Part shown: in pieces, positions 25,590 through 32,868 of the stretch | Layout: each line of letters opens with the position of its first letter | Numbering within the stretch: the stretch's first letter is position 1 | Assembly: GCA_934572465.1 (NCBI GenBank) | Contig: CAKTLG010000018.1 | Span: 1 to 34,999 of the forward strand | DNA length: 34,999 bases | Direction: 5' to 3' | Source: an uncultured Oscillospiraceae bacterium | GTDB taxonomy: Bacteria; Bacillota; Clostridia; Oscillospirales; Oscillospiraceae | The notes under the pieces: generated by a model | Told to the model about the DNA's origin: nothing | Databases searched by the model: none | The model's input: only the letters and a program-made list of their open reading frames with translations | Translations under genes and position numbers: made by a program

Positions 25590-25907
25590 ATGCTTGAACT
25601 CGATAAGACCACCTTTGAAGCCGAAGTGCTTCAGGCCCCCGGCAAGATCCTCGTCGACTTCTACGGCGACGGCTGCGTGCCCTGCGCGGCGCTGATGCCC
25701 CACGTCCACGGCTTTGCCGACGTTTACGGCGACAAGATCAAGTTCTGCGCGCTCAACACCACCAAGGCGCGCCGTCTGGCCATCAGCCAGAAGGTCCTGG
25801 GCCTGCCCGTCATCGCCATCTATGAAAACGGCGAGATGATCGACTCCTGCGTGAAGGAAGACGCCACGCCGGAGAACGTGGAGAACATGATCAAAAAGTA
25901 TATCTGA
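25590..25907 (+). CDS. trxA: Thioredoxin with GCVPC active site
   Basis: This is a 105-residue thioredoxin that reduces the selenium-sulfur and disulfide intermediates of glycine reductase. The active site is G-C-V-P-C (Cys29, Cys32) instead of the usual W-C-G-P-C; this substitution is known from thioredoxins of glycine reductase operons in Clostridia. The cis-proline loop is in LGLPVIAIYENGEMID. It lies 18 bases after trxB with an AAAAGGAG ribosome binding site and is followed by a short hairpin (GCCGC/GCGGC, 25921-25935) before grdA. Confidence 0.95.
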   Translation: MLELDKTTFEAEVLQAPGKILVDFYGDGCVPCAALMPHVHGFADVYGDKIKFCALNTTKARRLAISQKVLGLPVIAIYENGEMIDSCVKEDATPENVENMIKKYI

Positions 25908-25920
25908 ACCGCGGTAGTCG

Positions 25921-25935
25921 GCCGCCAAAAGCGGC
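25921..25935 (+). other. Short hairpin between trxA and grdA
   Basis: GCCGC-CAAAA-GCGGC, with no T-run. It is one of several hairpins separating segments of the grd operon. Confidence 0.4.
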
Positions 25936-25968
25936 TTGCTATAAATCTGAGGAAAAGGAGGATATGTG

Positions 25969-26439
25969 ATGGGCATTTTAGCTGGCAAGAAGGTCATCAT
26001 CATCGGTGACCGTGACGGCGTTCCCGGTCAGGCGATCGCGGAATGTGCTAAGACGGCCGGAGCCGAAGTCGTGTTTTCCTCGACGGAGTGCTTCGTCTGA
26101 ACGTCCGCTGGTGCAATGGATCTGGAAAATCAGAAGCGCGTTAAGGAATTTGCCGAGCAGTATGGTGCTGAGAACGTTGTCGTTCTTCTGGGCGCCGCTG
26201 AAGGCGAAGCTTCCGGTCTCGCTGCTGAGACGGTCACCAATGGTGACCCGACCTACGCCGGTCCGTTGACTGGAGTCTCGTTGGGACTCAAGGTTTACCA
26301 CGTCTGCGAGCCTGAGATCAAGGAAGAGTTCGATCCCGCCGTCTATGACGAGCAGGTCGGCATGATGGAAATGGTCCTCGATGTTGACGATATCGTCAAC
26401 GAGATGACCTCCATCCGCGAGCAGTACTGCAAGTACTAA
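25969..26439 (+). CDS. grdA: Glycine reductase selenoprotein A (GrdA)
   Basis: GrdA is the small selenoprotein that carries the carboxymethyl group as a selenoether from protein B to protein C. The complete protein is 156 residues, with the UGA at 26098-26100 read as Sec44 in the diagnostic motif C-F-V-U ([18 protein letters not shown]). The start [17 protein letters not shown] is family-typical and is preceded by AAGGAGG. A plain translation would stop at 43 residues and lose the catalytic part. Codon use is less GC-biased at third positions than in neighbouring genes (many GCT, GTT and GGT codons), consistent with very high expression or a separate history. Confidence 0.96.
26098..26120 (+). 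promoter_or_regulatory. Candidate SECIS region of grdA
   Basis: Just after the UGA, CCGCT (26105-26109) can pair weakly with AATGG (26115-26119) around a GGTGC loop. The heptamer GGTGCAA is shared with the grdB element, though it is also dictated by a shared Gly-Ala. The stem is imperfect, so the position is tentative. Confidence 0.4.
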
Positions 26440-26472
26440 GCTCCGGCTCGAAAAGAAGTGAAGACGATGAAT

Positions 26473-26583
26473 GGGCGGCGGCGGTGCCGCCGCCCGCTTC
26501 GTTCCGATCCGGAATTGCCGGGAAGGAAGGCGGAGCGTTTCCCCGCCCTGCTTCGCAGCAATTCACACCCCGCTTCGGCGGGG
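26473..26583 (+). other. Cluster of hairpins between grdA and grdC
   Basis: Three stems fill the 174-base gap: GGGCGGCGG/CCGCCGCCC (26473-26495), GGCGG/CCGCC (near 26530-26547), and CCCCGC-TTCG-GCGGGG (26568-26583), a stable UUCG-tetraloop hairpin 30 bases before the grdC start. None has a T-run. They may end or protect the abundant grdA message and set the grdA to grdC ratio. No gene is seen here. Confidence 0.55.
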
Positions 26584-26613
26584 AAACCAAATAGATTGAG
26601 AGGACGATCTACT

Positions 26614-28155
26614 ATGAAAAGCGTGATCAAGGGCGCCGGCTACATTCTGGTGCACACCCCCGACATGGTGCTCCACAACGGCACCACCCAGACGACCGAG
26701 CGCATCGTCAACCCTGACGGCGACTATCTCAAGGAGCTGCCCTCCCACCTGCGCAGCTATGAGCAGGTGCTCGCCTACTGGCCCAATCAGGTCTACATCG
26801 GCAACAAGACGCCCGACGAGCTGACCGCCGTCCCCCAGCCCTGGTACGACAAGACCTGCGATGTCGCCGACCGTTACGGCAGATTCGGCCAGATCATGCC
26901 GCAGGAGGAGTTCCTGCTGCTGATGCAGGCGTGCGACGTGTTTGACCTCGTGCTGCTGGACAAGGACTTCGTCGCGCAGTACAAAGAGCAGTTCGCCGCC
27001 AATCCCATCATCGACGAGAGCATCACCGCGCGCATCAAGGACGGCGCGGAGCTCGCCGAGATCGAGCGTCTCGTCGCCGAGGAGCACAGCGAAGGCCTCT
27101 ATGACCACAACAGGCTCGTCGGCTGCGTCAAGCGCGCGCACGACATCGACGCCAACCTTTCCGCCCATGTGATGCATGAAAACATCGTTTCGAAGGCCAG
27201 CTCCGTCATGGCGCTGCTCTCGGGCGTGAAGAACGCGGGCATCGACAAGGGCGAGGTCGAGTACGTTATCGACTGCTGCGAGGAGGCCTGCGGCGATATG
27301 AACCAGCGCGGCGGCGGCAACTTCGCCAAGGCGACCGCGGAGATCGCGGGGCTGATGAACGCCACCGGCAGCGACGCGCGCGGCTTCTGCGCAGGCCCCG
27401 CCCACGCGCTGGTCGAGGCGGCGGCGCTGGTGCAGTCCGGCGCGTACAAGACCGTCGCCGTGACGGCCGGCGGCTGCACGGCCAAGCTCGGCATGAACGG
27501 CAAGGACCATGTGAAGAAAGGTCTGCCCGTGCTGGAGGACTGCCTGGGCGGCTTCTGCGTGATCGTCGGCGAGAACGACGGCGTGAATCCTGAGATCAAT
27601 CTCGAGGTGCTGGGCCGCCACACCGTCGGCACCGGCTCCGCGCCGCAGGCGGTCATCGGCTCGCTCGTGACTGACCCGCTCGACCGCGCGGGCCTGAAGG
27701 TCACAGACGTGGACAAGTTCTCCCCCGAGATGCAGAATCCCGACATCACCAAGCCGGCCGGCGCGGGCGACGTGCCGCTGGCCAACTACAAGATGATCGG
27801 CGCGCTGGCTGTCAAGCGCGGCGATATCGAGCGCGCCGCGCTCAACGACTTCATCGTCCAGCACGGGCTGACCGGCTGGGCTCCCACGCAGGGCCACATT
27901 CCCTCCGGCGTGCCGTACATCGGCTTTGCCCGCGAGGATATGCTTGCCGGCAGGATCAGCCGCGCCATGATCATCGGCAAGGGCTCTTTGTTCCTCGGCC
28001 GCATGACCAACCTCTTCGACGGCGTGAGCTTCCTGATCGAAAAGAACAGCGGCGCGCAGGAGCAGGCCTCCGGCGTGAGCGAGGACGAGGTCAAGGGCAT
28101 GATCGCCAAGGCGATGCGCGAGTTCGCTGAAACGCTGCTGGCCAAGGGCGAATAA
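26614..28155 (+). CDS. grdC: Glycine reductase protein C, beta subunit (GrdC)
   Basis: GrdC forms protein C with GrdD, taking the carboxymethyl group from GrdA and releasing it as acetyl phosphate. The protein has 513 residues, the expected length. The N-terminus KGAGYILVHTPDMVLHNGTT is typical, and the thiolase/FabH-like core includes NATGSDARGFCAGPAHALVE and AVTAGGCTAKLGMNGKDHVK. The ATG at 26614 is chosen because GAGAGGA precedes it and conserved sequence begins there; upstream in-frame sequence is hairpin DNA. grdD starts 11 bases after its stop. Confidence 0.95.
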   Translation: MKSVIKGAGYILVHTPDMVLHNGTTQTTERIVNPDGDYLKELPSHLRSYEQVLAYWPNQVYIGNKTPDELTAVPQPWYDKTCDVADRYGRFGQIMPQEEFLLLMQACDVFDLVLLDKDFVAQYKEQFAANPIIDESITARIKDGAELAEIERLVAEEHSEGLYDHNRLVGCVKRAHDIDANLSAHVMHENIVSKASSVMALLSGVKNAGIDKGEVEYVIDCCEEACGDMNQRGGGNFAKATAEIAGLMNATGSDARGFCAGPAHALVEAAALVQSGAYKTVAVTAGGCTAKLGMNGKDHVKKGLPVLEDCLGGFCVIVGENDGVNPEINLEVLGRHTVGTGSAPQAVIGSLVTDPLDRAGLKVTDVDKFSPEMQNPDITKPAGAGDVPLANYKMIGALAVKRGDIERAALNDFIVQHGLTGWAPTQGHIPSGVPYIGFAREDMLAGRISRAMIIGKGSLFLGRMTNLFDGVSFLIEKNSGAQEQASGVSEDEVKGMIAKAMREFAETLLAKGE

Positions 28156-28166
28156 GAGGTGCGAAG

Positions 28167-29321
28167 ATGAACGATTTGGAAAAAACCATCGCACGGACCT
28201 TCCTTGAGATGGCCGACGGGCTGGAGAGCGGCTCGTTCGGCAAGCGCCCGCGCATCGCACTGACCGGCATGGGCAGCGAGCACGGCGAGGAAAACGCCAT
28301 GGCCGCCGCCGTGATGGCGAGCAGGCGCGGCGTGGACGTGTACTACATCGGCACGCTGGAGCATGAGGGCGTGACGACCGTGAAGGCCGCAAACGAGGAC
28401 GAGGGCCACAAGAAGATGGAAGAGCTCGTCGAGAGCCATACCGTGGACGGCGCGGTGACGATGCACTTCCCCTTTCCCATCGGCGTATCGACCGTCGGCC
28501 GCGTGGTCACCCCCGCCAGGGGCCGCGAGATGTTCGTTGCGAACACGACCGGCACCTCCAGCGCAGACCGCGTCGAGGGCATGATCAAAAACGCCGTTTA
28601 CGGCATCATCACCGCCAAGGCCTGCGGCGTTCAGGACCCCACGGTCGGCATCCTGAACGTGGACGGCGCGCGCCAGACGGAAATGGCGCTCAACGAGCTG
28701 AAAAAGGGCGGCTATGACTTCAAATGGGCTGCCTCCGCGCGCGCGGATGGCGGCGCGGTCATGCGCGGCAACGACGTGCTGCAGGGCACGCCGGACGTGA
28801 TGGTCATGGACAGCCTGACCGGCAACGTGATGATCAAGATGCTCTCCGCCTATACCACCGGCGGCAGCTTTGAGTCCACGGGCTTCGGCTATGGTCCGGG
28901 CATCGGCAAGGGCTATGAAAAGCTCATCCTCATCATCTCGCGCGCCAGCGGCGCGCCGCTGATCGCCAACGCGCTTGAATACGCGGCGCAGCTCGTGCGC
29001 GGCAAGGTGTTCGAGGTGGCGAAGGAGGAATTTGCCAAGGCGGAAAAGGCCGGTCTTGAGAAGATCCTTGAGGCACGCCGCGCCGCGGCGAAGGGCGCTT
29101 CCGCGGCGGCGGAGGAGGTCAAGGCTCCCCCCGCCGAGCCCTGCACCGCCGCCGTCACCGGCATCGAGGTCATGGATCTGGAGGACGCGGTGAGGGTGCT
29201 CTGGAAAAACGGCATCTACGCCGAGTCCGGCATGGGCTGCACCGGCCCGCTGGTAATGATGAGCGACGCCAACCATGAAAAGGCCGTGGAGCTGCTGAAG
29301 GCTGCCGGCTATGTGGGCTGA
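28167..29321 (+). CDS. grdD: Glycine reductase protein C, alpha subunit (GrdD)
   Basis: GrdD is the second subunit of protein C, where the acetyl thioester is formed and attacked by phosphate to give acetyl phosphate. The protein has 384 residues. The fold resembles PlsX-like acyltransferases: RIALTGMGSEHGEENAMAAA at the N-terminus and TGGSFESTGFGYGPGIGKGY in the centre. The likely acyl-carrying cysteine is Cys358 in GMGCTGPLVMM, matching the reported active Cys near 359 in characterised GrdD. A linker rich in Ala/Glu (near 295-325) precedes it. The ribosome binding site AGAGGTG follows the grdC stop closely. Confidence 0.95.
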   Translation: MNDLEKTIARTFLEMADGLESGSFGKRPRIALTGMGSEHGEENAMAAAVMASRRGVDVYYIGTLEHEGVTTVKAANEDEGHKKMEELVESHTVDGAVTMHFPFPIGVSTVGRVVTPARGREMFVANTTGTSSADRVEGMIKNAVYGIITAKACGVQDPTVGILNVDGARQTEMALNELKKGGYDFKWAASARADGGAVMRGNDVLQGTPDVMVMDSLTGNVMIKMLSAYTTGGSFESTGFGYGPGIGKGYEKLILIISRASGAPLIANALEYAAQLVRGKVFEVAKEEFAKAEKAGLEKILEARRAAAKGASAAAEEVKAPPAEPCTAAVTGIEVMDLEDAVRVLWKNGIYAESGMGCTGPLVMMSDANHEKAVELLKAAGYVG

Positions 29322-29333
29322 GGAGGAAACGGC

Positions 29334-29627
29334 ATGAAGGTGATAGATCTCATCCAAAAGTGCGAAAAGGATCTGACGACCGAGGAGCTGATCGAGCTGA
29401 TCGCCCACGGCAACCGGCAGGTGGACCTGATCTTCGGCGAAAAGAAAACGGACGAGGACGGCTATCTGACCTGGGACACCGAGAACTGGACCAGCGTGGA
29501 CGGCAGACGCTTCATCCGCAGCTATGCGCTCGAGGGCCGCGTGCTGTCGGACTACAGCGGCTACAACAAGTATGACATGAAGGGCTTTTTCCTGCCGGAA
29601 ACGGCAAAGGAAGTCCGCCTGAACTGA
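29334..29627 (+). CDS. Hypothetical 97-residue protein at the end of the grd operon
   Basis: I do not recognise this protein. It is soluble, acidic to neutral, with no signal peptide or cysteine pair beyond one Cys near residue 10. It begins with a helical LIQKCEKDLTTEELIELIAH. The middle has TDEDGYLTWDTENWTSVDG and the end YSGYNKYDMKGFFLPETAKE, rich in Tyr/Trp/Asp. It starts 12 bases after the grdD stop with a GAGGA ribosome binding site and is the last gene before the operon terminator, so it is almost certainly co-expressed with glycine reductase. A regulatory or assembly role is possible but only inferred from position. Confidence 0.75.
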   Translation: MKVIDLIQKCEKDLTTEELIELIAHGNRQVDLIFGEKKTDEDGYLTWDTENWTSVDGRRFIRSYALEGRVLSDYSGYNKYDMKGFFLPETAKEVRLN

Positions 29628-29633
29628 AAAGAG

Positions 29634-29668
29634 AGCGGAGGGCAGTCATCGGACTGCCCTCACGCTTT
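29634..29668 (+). terminator. Probable terminator of the grd operon
   Basis: GAGGGCAGTC (29638-29647) pairs perfectly with GACTGCCCTC (29652-29661); AGCG/CGCT extends it after a bulge. The T-run is short (TTT), so termination may be partial. Confidence 0.7.
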
Positions 29669-29700
29669 GACCTTTCAGAATTTGGAGAGGTATCAGCGCT

Positions 29701-30222
29701 ATGGAGATCAGACTGCTGGAGAAAAACATCTACGCGGGCAGAAAATTCACCGCACGCTACCGGACAAACGGCTATTACGACATTCTCCCCTCCGAACAGG
29801 GCTTTCAGATCCGCTACGTCCCCTTTGACGCGCCGGTCGAGCGATGCTTTGACGACGTGTTTTACGGCGAGTGGCTGGAGGCGCCGACCGCGTACGGCGC
29901 GTTTGAAAACGGAGCGCTGCTCGGCTACGTCGAAGGCTCGCCGGAGGGCTGGAACGGCCGCTTCCGGATCAGCAACATCTGCGTGTTCGACGGCGCCGCG
30001 CGCCATTGCGGGATCGGGACGGCGCTGATCGACACGATCATGGAGACAGCGCGTGCATCAGGCGCGCGGATGGCCGTTTTGGAAACGCAGTCGTGCAACG
30101 AAAACGCGATCGCGTTCTATCGGAAAAACGGCTTTGCGATCATCGGCTTCGACCTGTACGCCTACTCGAACACCGATCCCGAACGGCACGAGGTACGGAT
30201 CGAAATGGGGAAAAAGCTCTGA
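29701..30222 (+). CDS. GNAT family N-acetyltransferase
   Basis: The 173-residue protein has a C-terminal GNAT domain. The acetyl-CoA motif R-x2-G-x-G is in RHCGIGTALIDTIMETA (near residues 100-117), and the second GNAT block is QSCNENAIAFYRKNGFAII. The N-terminal 60 residues contain NGYYDILPSEQGFQIRYVPF, which is less conserved. The acceptor is unknown; small molecules or protein N-termini are typical. It sits alone between the grd terminator and a strong bidirectional terminator; a GGAGAGG site lies 12 bases or so upstream of the ATG. It may be reached by read-through from the grd operon. Confidence 0.88.
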   Translation: MEIRLLEKNIYAGRKFTARYRTNGYYDILPSEQGFQIRYVPFDAPVERCFDDVFYGEWLEAPTAYGAFENGALLGYVEGSPEGWNGRFRISNICVFDGAARHCGIGTALIDTIMETARASGARMAVLETQSCNENAIAFYRKNGFAIIGFDLYAYSNTDPERHEVRIEMGKKL

Positions 30223-30237
30223 CGCGGCCGCCGGCAG

Positions 30238-30275
30238 AAAAAGGGACAGGCATCAAGGTGATGCCTGTCCCTTTC
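30238..30275. terminator. Bidirectional rho-independent terminator
   Basis: A perfect 16-pair stem joins AAAGGGACAGGCATCA (30240-30255) to TGATGCCTGTCCCTTT (30259-30274). The T-run is better on the minus strand. It serves the convergent GNAT and LysR genes. Confidence 0.9.
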
Positions 30276-30292
30276 AACTTTCGTACGCTCTT

Positions 30293-31192
30293 TCAGCGCT
30301 CCGCGCGGTAGAAGTCCCGCACGAAGGCGGCAAAGCGTCCTGCCTGCAGGTCGATGACGTCCTCTCGCGGCTGGACGAGGTAAAGATCGCGCGCGCCGCA
30401 GTCGTTCGGCAGCGGGAACACGAGCAGCCGCCCCGTCTCCTTCTCCGACTCCACGGCCTTCCTCGAAACGACGGACACGCCGAGGCCGCCCGCCACAAGG
30501 TTTTTGACGCTCTCCTGATCGTTCATGCGCGCGGTGACGTACAGCAGCGCCTTGTCAATGCCGGCGGCACGGAAGAAATCATCCACGCACTTCTGGCTGC
30601 CGCTCCCCTCCTCGCGCAGCAGCAGCGGCTCGCTACGCAGGATATCCTCCACGGACTCGCCGCGCTCCTTCGCGGCGGTAAAGCGCTCGCTGTTCGGCGT
30701 GATGAGCACCATATGGTCGCGGTAAAAGGGCGTGAAGATCAGCCCCTCGTCCTCGCTCTGCATTCCGGCAAGGCCCAGCGCAAAGCGCCCCTCGCGCACA
30801 CCGTCGAGCACGCCGCGGCTGTCGCTCTGGCAGATCTCGAAGGTGACGTCCGGCTGGAGCGCGCGGTAACGCGGCAGCAGCTCGGGCAGGATATAGGTAG
30901 AGGGGATGGTGGATGCCGCAAGGCGGATCATCCGCTCGCGCTCTGTCCGGCGGGCAAGAAAGCGGTCCTGCAGTGCAAGCGTATGCGCCGCATACTCGTA
31001 AAGCTCGCGTCCGCCCGGCGTGACGGCGAGCGATTTTGTCGTGCGCAGGAACAGCCGCTCGCGCAGTTCCTCCTCGAGCTGGCGGATGTGCGCGCTGACG
31101 GACGGCTGGGAGATCGAAAGCAGCTCCGCCGCGCGGGTAAAGCTGCCGCAGTCCACGACTGTGACGAAGGAACGAAGCTGTTTGAGATCCAT
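30293..31192 (-). CDS. LysR family transcriptional regulator
   Basis: The protein has 299 residues. A winged helix-turn-helix occupies residues 1-60 (LKQLRSFVTVVDCGSFTRAA, then ISQPSVSAHIRQLEEEL). A typical LysR co-inducer-binding domain follows (residues about 90-295), including EICQSDSRGVLDGVREGRF. The ATG at 31192 has AGGGGAGG upstream; a longer frame exists but is not conserved. No LysR-type target gene is divergently placed next to it; upstream is the TrkH-hydrolase chimera on the same strand. The ligand and targets are unknown; regulation of nearby genes is possible but unsupported. Confidence 0.9.
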   Translation of the reverse strand: MDLKQLRSFVTVVDCGSFTRAAELLSISQPSVSAHIRQLEEELRERLFLRTTKSLAVTPGGRELYEYAAHTLALQDRFLARRTERERMIRLAASTIPSTYILPELLPRYRALQPDVTFEICQSDSRGVLDGVREGRFALGLAGMQSEDEGLIFTPFYRDHMVLITPNSERFTAAKERGESVEDILRSEPLLLREEGSGSQKCVDDFFRAAGIDKALLYVTARMNDQESVKNLVAGGLGVSVVSRKAVESEKETGRLLVFPLPNDCGARDLYLVQPREDVIDLQAGRFAAFVRDFYRAER

Positions 31193-31246
31193 GGCCGGCC
31201 TCCCCTGTTCGTTTTGTGCCGGAGCAAGAGCCGCTCCAGCACTCCT

Positions 31247-31275
31247 ATTATAGCATATATTTATCAAAAAAGCAA
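31247..31275 (-). promoter_or_regulatory. Sigma-A promoter of the LysR gene
   Basis: On the minus strand TTGCTT (31270-31275) and TATAAT (31247-31252) are 17 bases apart. A small hairpin GGAGC/GCTCC (31221-31237) lies in the short leader before the ribosome binding site. Confidence 0.75.
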
Positions 31276-31299
31276 ATGGATCTCAAAGTTTTCTGTTTG

Positions 31300-32694
31300 T
31301 CATTCCTCCTGCCGCCGCTCCGGTGAGCGCCCGTGCGCCGCCTGCACCTCTTGCGCAAACCGCTCCGTATGCTCGCCGGCAAGGCCGCCGTGCCCCATGT
31401 CTGCAAAGATCTTCACGCTGAAGGGATAGCCCTTCGACTTCAGGGTGTCGAGCCCGTTCGACAGCTTTTTGTCCACGCTCCCCTTGATGCCGTACCAGAG
31501 ATACATGTCCGTTTTTGCAAAGAGCGAGTAGTCCGTCCTCCTGCCGATCAGGGCGTAGTCCTGATTTTTCCAGCTTTTCCACGTCGCCCGGCCGTAGAGG
31601 ATGCGCTCGGCCTCTTCGAGCGTTCTCCCTGAGTTCCTTGCGAGGAATTTCTTCCGTCTCGGCCCCGGATGGCCCATGACCGCATAGAAAAGGCCCGTAA
31701 AGAAGAAGCAGTAGACATCCTTGCCCCATTTGCTTTTTATATTGGGATAGTCCTTCAGGCCCATGCCGTCAGCGATGGTGGTCGTGATCGTCAGCCGCTC
31801 GTCCGCCATAACCTCCATCAGCACGCGGCAGCCGTAGGAGATGCCGTAGAGAATGTCGATCCTGCCGCCATAATGCTGCACGATATAATCGCCGAGGCGT
31901 CTGGCCTCGTCCATCGGCGACACAAAATCCACGAAAAAGAAAAACACAGCTGGAATAGCGATCAGGAGTCCTGTTGTAGCAAGGATCACTTTGCTCTGCA
32001 TTCGATATCGCTGCACATGCAGCCGGTTCGTATAGATATCGTCCCACGTCAGAAAACCTATTCCGCCAAGAACGATCAGCAGCATGATCGTAATGTTGAT
32101 AGCCGGATTCCCAACATACGCTGTCAGAGAAGAATAAGGCTGATCTTTCTGCCCGAGAATATCAAATCCTGCGTTACAAAAAGCAGAAACGGAATGGAAC
32201 ACTGCCATCCATAACCCTCTCCAACCATAATCCCGGCAAAAGGTAGGAAGCATAAATAAAGCTCCCAATGACTCGATCAAAAAAGTTCCTTGTAGAACAA
32301 ACCGCGTTAACCGGACAATGCCACCCACCTTCGGTGCAGAAAGGGCATCTTGCATTGTGCTGCGTTGCATAAGTGTAATATTTCGGCCAGAAAGTAAGGC
32401 AAAGGCTACTGCTACCGTCACAACGCCAAGGCCTCCAATCTGGATGAGTACCAAAATCACTGCTTGGCCAAACCATGACCAGTAACAGCCTGTGCTCTGC
32501 ACCACAAGGCCCGTTACGCAGACGGCGGAAGTCGCAGTAAACAGAGATTCGTGAAATGGGGTTGCCTGTCCACTAACAGATGAAATGGGCAACATCAACA
32601 AAAATGCGCCCAATAAAATCACACCCACGAATCCCAAAATAATTATTTGAAAAGACGATAGACATTGTCTTTGATAAGTTACATCTTTCATCAT
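31300..32694 (-). CDS. Chimeric frame: N-terminal TrkH/KtrB potassium channel joined to C-terminal alpha/beta hydrolase
   Basis: The 464-residue frame joins two unrelated parts. Residues 1 to about 257 are the first half of a TrkH/KtrB K+ uptake subunit, with the first two selectivity-filter loops (SAVCVTGLVV and VSAFCNAGFDIL) and the membrane helices around them; loops three and four are absent. From about residue 258 (31923) the sequence is the C-terminal 207 residues of an alpha/beta hydrolase, with the elbow G-I-S-Y-G, a region beginning PNIKSKWGKD, and a late GHGG. The TrkH part is AT-richer with different codon use. A functional channel is unlikely; a deletion, a recombination fusion or a misassembly are the options. 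Confidence 0.8.
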   Translation of the reverse strand: MMKDVTYQRQCLSSFQIIILGFVGVILLGAFLLMLPISSVSGQATPFHESLFTATSAVCVTGLVVQSTGCYWSWFGQAVILVLIQIGGLGVVTVAVAFALLSGRNITLMQRSTMQDALSAPKVGGIVRLTRFVLQGTFLIESLGALFMLPTFCRDYGWRGLWMAVFHSVSAFCNAGFDILGQKDQPYSSLTAYVGNPAINITIMLLIVLGGIGFLTWDDIYTNRLHVQRYRMQSKVILATTGLLIAIPAVFFFFVDFVSPMDEARRLGDYIVQHYGGRIDILYGISYGCRVLMEVMADERLTITTTIADGMGLKDYPNIKSKWGKDVYCFFFTGLFYAVMGHPGPRRKKFLARNSGRTLEEAERILYGRATWKSWKNQDYALIGRRTDYSLFAKTDMYLWYGIKGSVDKKLSNGLDTLKSKGYPFSVKIFADMGHGGLAGEHTERFAQEVQAAHGRSPERRQEE

Positions 32695-32826
32695 AAGTAT
32701 GCCCCTTCCGGATGGATTGAGCTTATTTTATCAGAGGAAGCTTTAAGATGGGATAAGGGTTGTGCGAACCGACATTAAGACTTTACAAAGAGGCACGACA
32801 CGTCCTCATTCTCATATACAGATAGG

Positions 32827-32868
32827 AAAAGAAGGATAGAAACCACTCCGTTTCTATCCTTCTTTCTT
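32827..32868. terminator. Bidirectional rho-independent terminator
   Basis: AAGAAGGATAGAAAC (32829-32843) pairs perfectly over 15 positions with GTTTCTATCCTTCTT (32850-32864), with T-rich tails on both strands. It follows the AI-2E transporter gene on the minus strand directly. Confidence 0.9.

Noticed and set aside
26116..26439. A separate 107-codon gene after an apparent early stop in grdA, or a grdA pseudogene
   Set aside because: The UGA is the known selenocysteine of the C-F-V-U motif, and selA, selB and selC are present.
26568..26583. Terminator before grdC
   Set aside because: The UUCG hairpin is stable but no T-run follows, so intrinsic termination is unlikely.
26563..29408. Two long minus-strand frames opposite grdC and grdD
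   Set aside because: Antisense shadows of well-recognised genes with skewed composition.
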